Part shown: one piece after another, positions 49,701 through 60,082 of the stretch
Layout: each line of letters starts with the position of its first letter
How positions within the stretch are numbered: position 1 is the first letter of the stretch
The notes under the pieces: generated by a model
Told to the model about the DNA's origin: nothing
Database searches by the model: none
What the model saw: the letters and a program-made list of their open reading frames with translations, nothing else
Assembly (NCBI GenBank): GCA_022478985.1
Contig: JAKSZP010014918.1
Location: 1-64,000 of the forward strand
Length of the DNA stretch: 64,000 nt
Reading direction: 5' to 3'
DNA from: Massospora cicadina
Taxonomy: Eukaryota; Entomophthoromycota; Entomophthoromycetes; Entomophthorales; Entomophthoraceae
Position numbers and translations under genes: made by a program

Positions 49701-49975
49701 CCTTGCTCTCAGAATTGATCTTCTTCTTCGCTGAGCCTGATGATGATCCACCTGATACCCCTCCCCCTCCACCATAGTGGGATAAGAGGCTCACCGCTGT
49801 GCCACCTGGTAAGTTATTTTTCTAATTTTATCTTTGTGTCTCGATGCTCATTTTGGGCACTTAATTCAAAGATTGGTTTGTTTCATTGGAGCTTTCTGTT
49901 TTGGTAATATCCGTCCTTAGGTTGGCGTACCTTGAATAAACTTAAATTTAATAAGTGAAATTGGGGACACTGTTG

Positions 49976-49992
49976 GGGAAAGGTCCTATGAT
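49976..49992. repeat. Left target-site duplication of LINE-B
   Basis: GGGAAAGGTCCTATGAT here and GGGAAAGGTCTTATGAT at 52926-52942 differ by one C/T change. The LINE-B 3' tail, A-rich on the minus strand (AATTTAAAAATTTAAAA), abuts this copy. Confidence 0.85.
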
Positions 49993-50085
49993 TTTTAAAT
50001 TTTTAAATTTATTGTGGGGAAGGCCGACCATGGGATGGAAACTTCCTAATATGACTCAGACGAGACAAAACTTAGTACCAGGGAA

Positions 50086-50230
50086 GGCACCCCAGGGAAG
50101 CGGTGCTATCTATTGTTGCCAGCGGGAACGCCACTTATGGGAAGGGGGAGGGAACGTGTGTAGGGGACGTAGCCACTATTGAGCACGTGTGGAGGAAGGG
50201 GTCTGATTTGATGAACCAGACTGGGAACCA
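50086..50230 (-). other. Conserved LINE 3' end block of LINE-B
   Basis: Contains GGCACCCCAGGG, TTGCCAGCGGGA and a final ACCAGACTGGGAACCA (plus-strand text), matching 1716-1859 in LINE-A. Confidence 0.7.
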
Positions 50231-52842
50231 GGAGGAGACTAGCTGTTGGCGACGCGGTGGGAGATATCCAAACATCCACGCTTGAAAGTGATCCACAAAA
50301 TGAGACTGGAATCTGTGGACAGCTTCAGGGAGGGTGGGGATGGATCCAGCGATGGCATCCAAGACAATCGTGTGGATAGTCCACATGGCGATTGCAACCA
50401 CCAGAGCACGAAGGGAGGGTGGGAGGGGGAGGCCATTGATAAAGCAAACATATCTCTTGACAGACTGAAGGGATGTGTTTGATCCTGGCCTAGCAGACGT
50501 TGGACTTCGCGCCATATTACTTTAGAGGTGGGGCACTTCTCCAGGCGGTGAAACAGCGTTCCATACTGGCCACACACGACACAGGATGAGTGTAAAGCAT
50601 TAGAGCGCTCAGCTGTACGATACACCTGCCTCAGGCAGCGCCACACATGGGAGCGGACTTGAGGCTGCAACAGGGGATGGTGTGCATATTTCCAGATAGT
50701 CTTTTGGGTCTCAGTGGAATAAGGGATGTCCATCATGTCCGTGTAGTCCACCCTGGATAGGACTTGGGGTCGAATGGGGATCACACCATCATGGATGGGT
50801 AGCCCCTATACCTCTTGTGTGAACTGAGGAGAGGGGCGGCCTCTTCAGGTTATATGTCCACTAATACGAATTCTCCACTTTGCGCTTCGCATGGAGAGTA
50901 GGATTCGTTTGTAGTGGGTTTTGGTCCCATGAGGACCTGTGGCCGATGTGTGTGATGCGAGGTATTTCATCAGGGAGTGGGGTTTGATGGATTGTTGAGG
51001 CCCAAGGCTCAGGAGAAGTTGGAGCAGGCCGCGCGGGACCAGTGTTGGGATGGGAGTGTAGGAGCAGTGACAGCCGCAATCCAGGTGCCCAGGATCTTGG
51101 CGGCATGGGCTTTGAAGTCAAGTAGGCCCATGCCACCATGATGATGAGGGCCAAACATGGCCTCTAGCCGTACTGGTGGAGGGCGGCCTGACCAAAGCTA
51201 ACCTTGTAGCAAAGCATACAGGGTTTTGAAGAAGCTTGGGGAGAAGGGGATGGCGTGGGCTCTGAACCAGACTTTGGATAGGAGCATAGAGTTGGCAAGA
51301 ACAACCCTGCCAGTAAGGGTAGTAGGGTGGGCTCTGAGAGAGGCGATTCGCTTCGTCACGTTGTCCAGTATATGGCACTCCATTACTGCTGACGCGTATC
51401 CACCTGCCTCCAACCACACGCCCAGATGGCATACCGGTCCTATGATAGGTCGTGGCACAAAGGGGAGCACCAGTGGAGCAGTGTGTTTTGAGTTAGTAAG
51501 TCGTGGACGTGGGCGAGCAGATGGGCTGGGTTGGGAACTACTTGCTGGGGCCCAGCAGTTTTGAAACTGACCAAGGAGGATGATTTCAGTTTTGGAGGTG
51601 TTCAGTGCCGCGTTGCTTACCCGGGAATATTCCTGGATGCGGGCTTCAAGCGCGCGTGCATCTTTGTTATTAGACACCCCCACCACGCAATCATCTGCAA
51701 ATGCCATCATCTTGACTGGGGTTTGGCCTGGCACATGGACCCCAGTGAGTTGGGCATTCACATTTCGCAGTAGTGGGTCAAGGCTGAAGTTGTATAAGAG
51801 TGGGCTAAGGGGGTCCCCTTGTCGCAGGCCCCTTTGAGGAAGGACTACTTCCATTAGGAATCCTGGGCCGCGCACTGCCATTGTTGCAGATTCCGTGAGC
51901 AGCATCACCCAGTTAATGAAGCGAGGAGGTAGGCGGAATTGTTGGAGGCAGGCCCTAAGGTATTCCCAGTTTACTCTATCATAGCCTTTTGTTGGTCCAA
52001 GAATACAAGTGCCCCAGAGGCTGTGGACTGACACACATTAGCCACAGAGCGCACGTTATCCCAAATCAACCTTCTGGGGATGAAACAAAATTGTTCTGGG
52101 GAGATGGTGGCAGATGCTACAGTCCCTAAACGGTTAGCCATGATTTTGGTTAAAATTTTGGTGTCTGTGTTAGTTAGAGAAATGGGGCGCCAGTTGGCTA
52201 GTCTAGCCTATCCCCTTTCTTGAAGAGTGTGACCATAAAGGCCTCATGTCCTCCTGGTAGGAGGCGCGTTTCCAACAGGCTTTGGTTGAGTGAGGCTAGC
52301 AGCAATGGGGATATATATTTAAAATATTTTTTGTAGAACTCATATGGAATGCCATCTGGGCCTGGGCAATTTCAGTTTGGCGCACCGCGAATGGTAGTCC
52401 ATTATTCGTTTGGAGTAATTAAATTCATTATTTCCGGGTATCAGAAAATGGTGCAGATATGAGCTTGGTCGAGAAATTCTGCCATTTCAGCTGGCTGAAT
52501 TGGTTCAGCTCGGTATAGCTCGGAGTAATATCTTTGCGTTTTGATTGTCACTTCGGCCGGTGTGTCCACAATAGAATTATCTGATCTTCGCACCTGTGTG
52601 CAGGCCACACTCTGGCGTGGTGCAAAATTTTTTTTGAAGAAGTATGCGGTGCACTTGTCGCCTTTAGTGATGCATGTGGCCCTGTATTGGACACAAACCT
52701 GATGTTTGTGTTGCCTTTCAAGTGCGTTGAGGTGGGCGGCTGCCTCCGCCCACTTCTGGCCCCATGCAGGGCTATATCCTGAGGCTGGAATGTTGGACTC
52801 CAAGTGGGCCAATTCTGCCAGCGCGCGCGATATAACCACCAA
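50135..52842 (-). pseudogene. LINE-B ORF2: reverse transcriptase and C-terminal finger
   Basis: In minus-strand order, the linker (52842-52441, with ITKGDKCTAYFFKKN) is followed after three stops by CPGPDGIPYEFYKKYF and LLETRLLPGGHEAFMVTLFK (about 52250-52370). The longest frame (52034-51198, 278 codons) holds YDRVNWEYLR, ESATMAVRGPGF, RGLRQGDPLSPLLYN (RQGDP at residues 71-75) and the intact FADD at residues 112-115. It goes on to LTGRVVLANSMLLSKVW. Another frame continues with GGMGLLDFKAH (about 51130). Last, 50784-50239 ends in the finger CVVCGQYGTLFHRLEKC and, in a third frame, IAMWTIHTIVLDAI. This copy is better preserved than LINE-A in the RT core. The stop in GAPN-stop-NCPG lies where LINE-A has Arg (GAPGRKCPG). 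Confidence 0.9.
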
Positions 52843-52925
52843 TGTGGTTCGTGAGCGTCTGGATGAGAGATGGCAATAGTGGTGGATGGTGTCTTCTTTG
52901 AAAGTTGCCCATGTGGAAATGGGGT

Positions 52926-52942
52926 GGGAAAGGTCTTATGAT
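52926..52942. repeat. Right target-site duplication of LINE-B
   Basis: GGGAAAGGTCTTATGAT, partner of 49976-49992 with one mismatch. In the minus-strand integrase frame it encodes HKTFP. Confidence 0.85.
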
Positions 52943-53100
52943 ACTCTAGATATAATATGCCAGGATAACTATGCTTAACCAACCTATAAGCAGTTGGCTT
53001 ATAGGAGTAGTAATCTTGACATTTGTGACATTTCATTATTCTTACTAAATTGTCAAACCTTAATAATTTCAATAAAATCTCTGTTAATCTATTTCAGGAT
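52943..53100 (-). pseudogene. Element I integrase, N-terminal zinc-finger part
   Basis: The minus strand reads NLVRIMKCHKCQDYYSYKPT then AYRLVKHSYPGILYLEYHK. CHKCQ with KPT behind it is the second half of the HHCC finger of Ty3-like integrases. It runs into LINE-B at 52925, and its continuation is the core at 48060-47720. On the other side it is cut by element E at 53101. Confidence 0.78.
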
Positions 53101-53709
53101 TGTAATTTTCTTTGAAGGTTAAGACCTTTGAAGGCTACTTGATCGTTAGTTAAATGTAGCTCTGGTGGGGAGCTCTTAGGGTTGCTTGTCCCTAAGGCAG
53201 TCTTTCAACGAAAATTCATCATTGAGGCAATCTACGTTTGCTTTGAACAGTCAGGATCTCTGTATTGAAAAGGCAAAAAATCTCAAGTAAATTACAATGA
53301 GGCAAAACTGAAGATATCTTTATTAATAGTAAATCAAAGATACTTATAGGGCCATGCAAGACTTGGGATCACTTATAATAGACCTTGCAAGAGAATTGGG
53401 ATCGATTCAGGTATGGAGATCTTTTGATCAGCGTGGCAAAATGCAAAGGATTTCAGAGTACTCATTGTTTCTTGGTCTTGGTGGCGGTTTCTGTTGACCT
53501 CTGAAAGGAAAGATCTTTATCAAGTGATCTGCGCCTTTGTAAGGTAAATTAGAGGATTCAGGAATTATTGAGTTTAAAAGCTCTTTTAGGTGCTCATAAT
53601 TCTTATCAATATTTTTATCTCTAAAATTGGCAGGCTCTATTGGTTGGGTTGTGATCCATTACACATTTGAATCTCATCCATATCAACGCGATACCCATTA
53701 TTACCTACA
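53101..53709 (-). repeat. Element E 3' LTR
   Basis: Shares with 59478-60082 the words TTTTCTTTGAAGGTT, GCAATCTACGTT and CAGGTATGGAGATCTTTTGAT. It ends ACCTACA, next to the polypurine tract. Confidence 0.85.
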
Positions 53710-53724
53710 AATCCCCCTCAAGTT
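53710..53724 (-). promoter_or_regulatory. Element E polypurine tract
   Basis: The minus strand reads CTTGAGGGGGATT beside the 3' LTR, very close to the tract of element D. Confidence 0.7.
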
Positions 53725-54140
53725 TTTTCAAAGAAGGTACATAACTCTAGAGAAACCTGGCATGAACTCGCTTCATGACAGAGCCAATTTTACAAAAGCA
53801 AATAAATATTCTGGTACTCATCAATAGATCATTTGTTAAGGGCCTGACCATAACGTGTCAATTTGTGGACCCATCCTCTGGGTCAGTAATGGTAGAGCTT
53901 GATGAGGTCTTCTAATTGGTATTTAGGCAAAATCAGTTTAAGGCATTGACTTGTTTATCTTCTCATCTAGCTTATAGTCTTAAGTATTTAGCAGCTATAG
54001 CTTGTAACCTGAATAATTCATCAGTCAGGCTATACATTGTAAGATAAAAGTTGTCAGTTGCAGAGGTTTTTTAAAATAGTCATACACTTGAGGGCAGAAT
54101 CAGCTCTCGTCAAGAATAGGTTTGAAAAGGGGGCATCCTG

Positions 54141-54620
54141 TTAATTCAATGGTAAATAACATGTTGTGCTAGTAAAGCAGCTGGTAGTGTTCATTCCATC
54201 TTTAAGGTCAAATTGTGTTATCCTTTGGAGGATAGCGAATAGCGTAACATTCACTCGTTCTACAGCTCCATTGGTAGCAGGATGGTAGGGTGCCTTAAAA
54301 GAGTGATAGATGCCCATCAGTGAATTAATATTGGAGACCACTTAAAAAACAGAGTTGGTATTTTATCAGAGATCAGCAACTTAGGACTACCATGGTGAGT
54401 GAAGACCTGTTTTAGTAAGAATGAAGAGTTTTCTTTAGAGTAGCAAGGCAATGGAGATGGCCTCCACCCATTTCAAAAGTGGTCAACTGGTAAGATGATT
54501 AACAATGGCCATACATCACCATAGGTAAGGGGCCAATAAAATTGATACTAAATGTGGCAAATGGGGCCGTAGGCCCATGATCTGGTGTTGATATATCAGA
54601 TTTGGAGGCTTCTTGTTGGC
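54141..54620 (-). pseudogene. Element E integrase remnant
   Basis: The open frame 54341-54141 carries GIYHSFKAPYHPATNGAVER followed by VNVTLFAILQRI, the end of the core with the catalytic Glu. Upstream on the minus strand (54370-54620) the first part of the core is frame-broken. Confidence 0.8.
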
Positions 54621-55059
54621 GCATGTTAAAAAGGTATCAATGACGTCTTATATAATCTCAATCAACCCATCCCAGTAACAACGTTTCATCAGCCAATGAT
54701 GGGTCTTCCTTACCGCGCCATGGCCACGGTCACATGAGCCTCCAGAGTGGATTTTGTTCTGGCGGATGGTTAGACATATAGCAGCCAAACTGTCTCAACT
54801 TGTTTATACAATAGTCCATTTTCAATATGAGACTGTCCAGAAATTCTCTTCAGTTGCTGCTGGATTACCTGGGGTTACTCAACTCTACTACTCAGCTTTT
54901 GCTCTGAAGGTCATAGATCGAATCCTCTTCTGAAGCATAGAGTAACAGTATGGTTATCTGAGATAATCTTTTGGGGTTTTGATGTACCATTCCAGTGTGG
55001 TGGACAATTGAAAAATCGTAACTATGAAGTTTAATAGCCCAACAGGCTAATTGTCCATC

Positions 55060-55260
55060 AGAATCTTTCGCTTGCTATTCCACCACAATAAGGTGTGATT
55101 CATCACTATGGCGAAATGGTTTACTTACAGGAAGGGATGAAGATGTTTGATGTCCAGCAGGACAGCCAGACACTCATGTTCAGTTATGCTTTAGTTTCTT
55201 TCCGCCCAATTTAAAATCTTACTGAAGTAGTCTATAGGGTGGTCAACTTGATTTTCATCA
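55060..55260 (-). pseudogene. Element E RNase H remnant, Asp lost
   Basis: The minus strand reads ERN-stop-SITEHECLAVLLDIKH and later FAIVMNHT. The latter is the TDH box with Asp changed to Asn (GAT to AAT). Confidence 0.7.
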
Positions 55261-55639
55261 GGTTGATCCAGAATGTCCCCCACAACCACATTGCTACCAA
55301 CAGTAAGAAGGATGAAAGGTTTGTCAAACTTGTGTTGCACCAATACATGAGCGGTAGCAAGAGCCTTCCTTAGAACATCAAAGGTCTGCTGTTGGATTTC
55401 TTCCCATGGAACGGGTTTTTTTAGAAAAAATAGGTCAGAAGTTCAGAAAGTTTTGCAAAATGAGGTATAAATTGTCAGTAATATACAAAGTATTCTAAGA
55501 AAGACCTGTATATCATGTAATTTTTTCAGTTGAGTCATCTTTTGATAGCGATTAATTTGTCAAGTAGTTATGGGCTTACCTCACAGGTAACCTTATCCCA
55601 AGGAATTTCTTATTTTTTAATGAGAAACTGGCATTTGAT

Positions 55640-56100
55640 GATCTTTAAATTCAGCGGAGCAGAGCAAAGATGTTTAAATACCCTCTATAGATGGGCAGTT
55701 TTGATTGAAAGTATGGGAATGTACCTATACATTCTCTAATTAAACCAGTAAGCATGACATCTCAAGTCCTCCACTAGGCAGTCCGTCGCCCTCTGTAACG
55801 TGGCTGGGATGTTGCATAGCCCGTGAAGCATGTGAGTGGGCTCAAGTAACCCTTCACTTGACAAAAGAGCGCATTACTCGCTACCATCTGGTGCAAGCTC
55901 AATCTGCCAATACACTGGCGAATTCCATTGCTGAGATAAACTGAGATCCAGTTAAGACTTTTAAAGAAATATAAATACTTGATAGCAGGTACTGTCCTTT
56001 TGAGTATAGCATTTAGCATGCGATAATCCAAAACAACACAATGTCATCCATCCTTTTTTCTCACAAGCAGCACCGGCTGAGTCACAGGGACTATGTGACG
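55640..56100 (-). pseudogene. Element E reverse transcriptase remnant
   Basis: VRKKDG-stop-HCVVLDYRMLNAI (about 56050) and, in another frame, VTLQRATDCLVEDLR (about 55795) mark fingers and palm. The catalytic YxDD box can no longer be read. LKIIKCQFLIKK (about 55630) is the thumb. Confidence 0.75.
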
Positions 56101-56399
56101 GTTTCAGAAAACTGGCGTCCAGGAGTTGCTTTAGGTATTTTGTAGTCTGTGCTTCTTCTATCTTAGACTTTCAGTAGGATCAAGTGTGGATCATAAGGGG
56201 TGTCACTAGTAAGAACCCTGTTCTGTCCCCTTGCCATTCCAATAATTTTCTATTTTTTGGAAAAAATATCAGCATACTACTCTATCAAAGCATACGCATG
56301 TCTGTGTTGATTGGGAGGAGAGGGCTCCACTTATCTCTACTTCAATATGATTATCCTATTACTTTCATCAATTTCCAAATCTTACAAAGTTCCACACCC

Positions 56400-59300
56400 A
56401 CGTATGGACTAAATTTTGATCATAGGGTAGAGTCCTAACATATGCAACAGGTCAGTTTCTAGTTATCTGTATTAGTTGATCAGTAAATTTAGCCATTAAA
56501 ATAGTTGTAGGGCCCAGTAAGCAGGATTCAGCATCCCAAGGCAAGTGAGAGGTTCCCAAATAGATGGATTAGGATCCCCAAAAATATCTAGTAGATGGTC
56601 CATTGAAATGGTAATTTGGAGCCTAGTGTCAACTAGAATTTTAGATTTTGGAGCTATGGCTATGCAGTTAATTGTATAAACAGACATTCCTTCATGTGCT
56701 TCTGCACTGAAAGGTGGAATTTAATCTTTGGTACAGCTACTCAGTATTTTAGCAATTCGATGCAGTTTGGGTGTTCTAGTAAATAACTCTTATGCTTTTT
56801 CTTCCTTTTCCTTAGGGATAACCTTTATGACAAGGGGTCTGCGATATCCTAGATCAAAACTATAAGCCCATAAGACTTATTTATGCATCAAATTCAACCT
56901 GTTTTTTTTGTACCTATGAGAAGGTTATGCCATCATTTCTCTAGCACAATTGTTGAGGCAGTCACTATCAGAGATCTGAACTAAAGCGGAAGGGATGAGT
57001 GGGCACCCAGAGAGTGAGTCTGATGCTGTACCGCGGTCCCATAACCTGAGGTGTGATTCTGATCTGGAACGATTTTTATCCATTTTAATAGTTGGAAAGA
57101 TATGATGTTAACTGAAGATCCAGTATAGACTTTGCCAAAATTTTTCATTTTATGGATGACTATATCTACATGAGTGACTATAATACCAAAATGATGGATG
57201 AGTAAATAAATTACTTGGAAAAAAGAGGTCTCAAAAGGGCAAATAAAAAGAAGTTAAAAACGATTTTGAAATTAGAGAGTCTGGGACTTTCAATTGTCAG
57301 GTTTAGATAGAATGTAACATTTTGTTCTGGAGCAGTGATAGGTTGAGATTGAGGCATAATATTGTCAGCAGAGGGTGCCTCACGCCCTAAGCAGACTTCG
57401 CTTTTTCTACATTATCATCCTGTTTTTTCCAACAAGAGCTTTCTTGATGGCCAAATATTTTAAAATAATAGCATGGATCGCATTGAGGTACAGATCTCTA
57501 AAAGTTTTACTGCATGAATGTGAGTTCATTTCCCTTTAGTAGAGAGTTGACGCAATTCCATCTCTAGTAACTCCAGTATAGATTCCTTGATATTGAGGAT
57601 AGACTTATACATCTTATTTGCATTTTGGAAGTATAGGACAAGATTGGTACTGTGCTAATATGCTAAGGTATAGTAGCAATGGCTTCATCTAATTTAACTC
57701 ATTCACTTTAAACAAGGGCCTGGGCTTTATAATAAAACAATTTTGCATATTTGATGTTGGTTTCCCACATTATAACTTTAATTTGAATAAAAGCCTATTT
57801 GCAGCTATAAATGGAGAGGTTACTTATAAATTCTTAATAAATACATTCTTTATAACTTCCAAAGTGGTACATATCTTTAAATATGGCATTATAATTTCCT
57901 GACCCTTAACATCCAGACAGGTTTAATGTTGACATTTCTGGAAGCTGTAACTAGTTCCTTTGCACTTTCATTCATAAAAAGATAATACTAAATGGTTTCT
58001 TTCCAGGAACGTGCTTCTCCTTATTGCTGTCTTTAAACTATCCAACAGATTCAAAGAGTACATTGATTTCTTAAGAAGGAGGATTGATCAGATTTAGTGG
58101 GTTCCATGACCATATGTCAGTATGTGGAATAGCCTTGTCCTTTTGGCAGCGAAATCATCCATATCATGGAGAGCCATGTAGCAGTCATTAACATGCGTAA
58201 GTGGAGCCTTGATTTTTAGAAGTTGGTGGAGCTTTTCTCTCTTTTCAGATTATAGGCCAATTTTTGAGGAGAGAGTATTTTGTTTAGCCTAAAACTGTTT
58301 AAATCTTACCACTAATATGATCAAATTGGCGGTTCACTTGGGCCTGGGATTCAATCAGGTTGGAACAGGTTGCGGACATTTTTTCATACTTGCTATATAA
58401 GTAGACAAAAAATTGGGACCACATCGAAATGATCTCTTCAATATTCATATTTTCTTCCTCAAACCACCAGTAAAATTTATCACTTAAGAGCTTTAGCTGG
58501 GCTTCATAGTTTCCTTCAACTTAAGGCCTAACAGATAGATAAGATCCAGGAGGACCACAGGGACCTTTAGGTTCAGAGGGTCCTTATTCTCCTTCCTTCC
58601 CACCTCTTTAGTTTCAACAGGAGGTCTTTTTTAAATAAAAACACCTGGATCAGCGGCATAGTAGTTTGTTTGATCAACTGAGGAATCTGGGTGGCTAAAA
58701 TGGCAATATAAGAATCAGTGGTTTGGAAATTATTGGAAGTTATCGGAAATTCTTTTAATGAGATTAGACTAAGAGCTTTCCACTTTCAGGTCAATGTTGG
58801 TAGCTTCATGGATCATTCGCTGATAAAGTTCACCTTACAGGTATTAATTTATTCCAGAGTCAGTCTGTGCAACATGACGTTGATTTTTGTTGATCTTCCA
58901 ACAGTTGTCCAAAAATTGTCTCATGATTGTCTCAAACAAAATTTGATGCGGCTTCATACAATTCAAGAAGAGGGATGAGAATTTGATGAAACAGTCCAAA
59001 CTGCTGTTGGATCTCTAAGTGGTGTAGCCAAGTAGATACATTTGATTAGTAAAGCGGTGTAAACAAACAGTTGTAAGTAGGTTTCTTTTAGGCTACACCT
59101 GATATAAAACTAGATAGATCAAGCTGAATATATATGAGTAAGGTCTCTAGCAAATCATGCGGAGCATCTATGCCTTAATCTCCCACGGAGGGTAATAGTT
59201 CCTGCCAGTAACGCTGATACAGTGTCAGCAACATCTTCAGTTAATTTGGTAGAGTGAATTATTTTGGGCTGAAATAGAAAGTTTAAGGGTCATGTTGAAT

Positions 59301-59460
59301 TCCAGGCTTCCAGGTATATGGTAAAGGGTTGCCTTGATTATTGGTACTGACCCATTAGGTCAAACTCTGGTTCCCTCCATATTAATAGGGCTAAGTTTTT
59401 GGATTTGTTCATCTAGAAGATAGGTCTTCATGAGATGGCCTTGGAAAGACCAGACAGAAA
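56400..59460 (-). pseudogene. Element E protease and gag region, eroded
   Basis: The 63-codon frame at 56687-56496 (VYTINCIAIAPKSKILVDTR) resembles a retropepsin start with VDTR in place of DTGA. It is a weak match, reading SKILVDTRLQITISMDHLLD. Closer to the 5' LTR the minus strand has long but frame-broken polar sequence (MKTYLLDEQIQKLSPI near 59430, KLTEDVADTVSALLAG near 59220) that fits gag by position only. No zinc knuckle was found. Confidence 0.45.
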
Positions 59461-59466
59461 GCACCA
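59450..59466 (-). promoter_or_regulatory. Element E putative primer-binding site
   Basis: The minus strand reads TGGTGCTTTCTGTCTGG, about 11 bases inside the 5' LTR. It shares TGGTGCT with element C. Confidence 0.4.
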
Positions 59467-59477
59467 GTTTTAAGTTT

Positions 59478-60082
59478 TGTTGTTTTCTTTGAAGGTTGGA
59501 CCTTCAAAGCCTACTTGATTATTAGTCAAATGTAGCTTCATTAGGAATCCTTTAAGGTTGCTCATTCCTAAGGCAGTCTCTAAATGGAAATACATCATTG
59601 AAGCAATCTACGTTCGCTTTGAACAGGCAGGATCTCTGTATAGAACAGGAAAAAGATATATAGAAAATACAATGAGGCAAAAATGAAGATATCCTTATTA
59701 ATAAGTAAACAAGGTTACTTATATCTCCATGTAAGGTTTATGATCACTAATAAGAGAACTTGAGAGAGAATTGGGATTTAGTCAGGTATGGAGATCTTTT
59801 GATTAGCGTGGAAAAATAAAGACTTTCAGCGTACTCAGTCCTTCTTGGTCTTGTTGCAGTTTCTAGTGATCTCTGAAAGGCAAGATCTTTGTCAAGTGAA
59901 TCAGCGCCTTTGTCAGGTAAATTAAAGAATTCAGGAAAGGGTAGGTAGATTAATTGCTCTTTAGGGAGCTCATTATTATTGATGTCAATATCTCTCACAT
60001 CAGTAGTGCTCCATTGGTCCAATTGTGTATCAGTTTGCTTATGAATCTCACCCATATCAGCCAAGTCTTATTATTTGTTACA
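59478..60082 (-). repeat. Element E 5' LTR
   Basis: Direct repeat of 53101-53709. The 105-codon minus-strand frame at 60064-59747 lies entirely in it and has no matching open frame in the other LTR, so I regard it as chance. Confidence 0.85.

Larger units (their letters stand above)
48080..49970 (+). mobile_element. Plus-strand LINE fragment: ORF1 and possible start of ORF2
   Basis: This fragment is opposite in orientation to LINE-A and LINE-B. It contains an ORF1-like frame and, near 49842, MLILGT-stop, which may be the start of an endonuclease ORF. It then stops at the 3' end of LINE-B. No RT follows in this orientation, so the 3' part is missing, which is unusual because LINEs normally lose their 5' part. 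Confidence 0.55.
49993..52925 (-). mobile_element. LINE-B, 5'-truncated non-LTR retrotransposon
   Basis: A minus-strand copy of the LINE-A family that keeps the RT part of ORF2, the C-terminal finger, the conserved 3' block and an A-rich tail, but lacks ORF1 and almost all of the endonuclease. A 17-bp TSD frames it. The right TSD lies in the coding sequence of the element I integrase (EYHKTFP), so LINE-B landed in that gene. Loss of the 5' end is the usual result of incomplete reverse transcription. Confidence 0.9.
53101..60082 (-). mobile_element. Element E: Ty3/gypsy-like LTR retrotransposon inserted in element I
   Basis: LTRs of about 0.6 kb (53101-53709 and 59478-60082) start TGTAATTTTC or TGTTGTTTTC and end ACA. 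The minus strand between them holds gag, RT, RNase H and integrase remnants, a polypurine tract (GAGGGGGATT) and a primer-binding site (TGGTGCTTTCTG). It sits inside the element I integrase. AGGAT is present at 53096-53100 and again at 60096-60100, 13 bases beyond the LTR end, and may be a displaced TSD. The coding part is more eroded than in element B. Confidence 0.85.

Noticed and set aside
48080..52925. Twin-priming inversion of a single LINE
   Set aside because: Twin priming puts the inverted piece on the 5' side of the retained 3' piece. Here the inverted ORF1 lies beyond the 3' end of LINE-B, and LINE-B has its own complete TSD.
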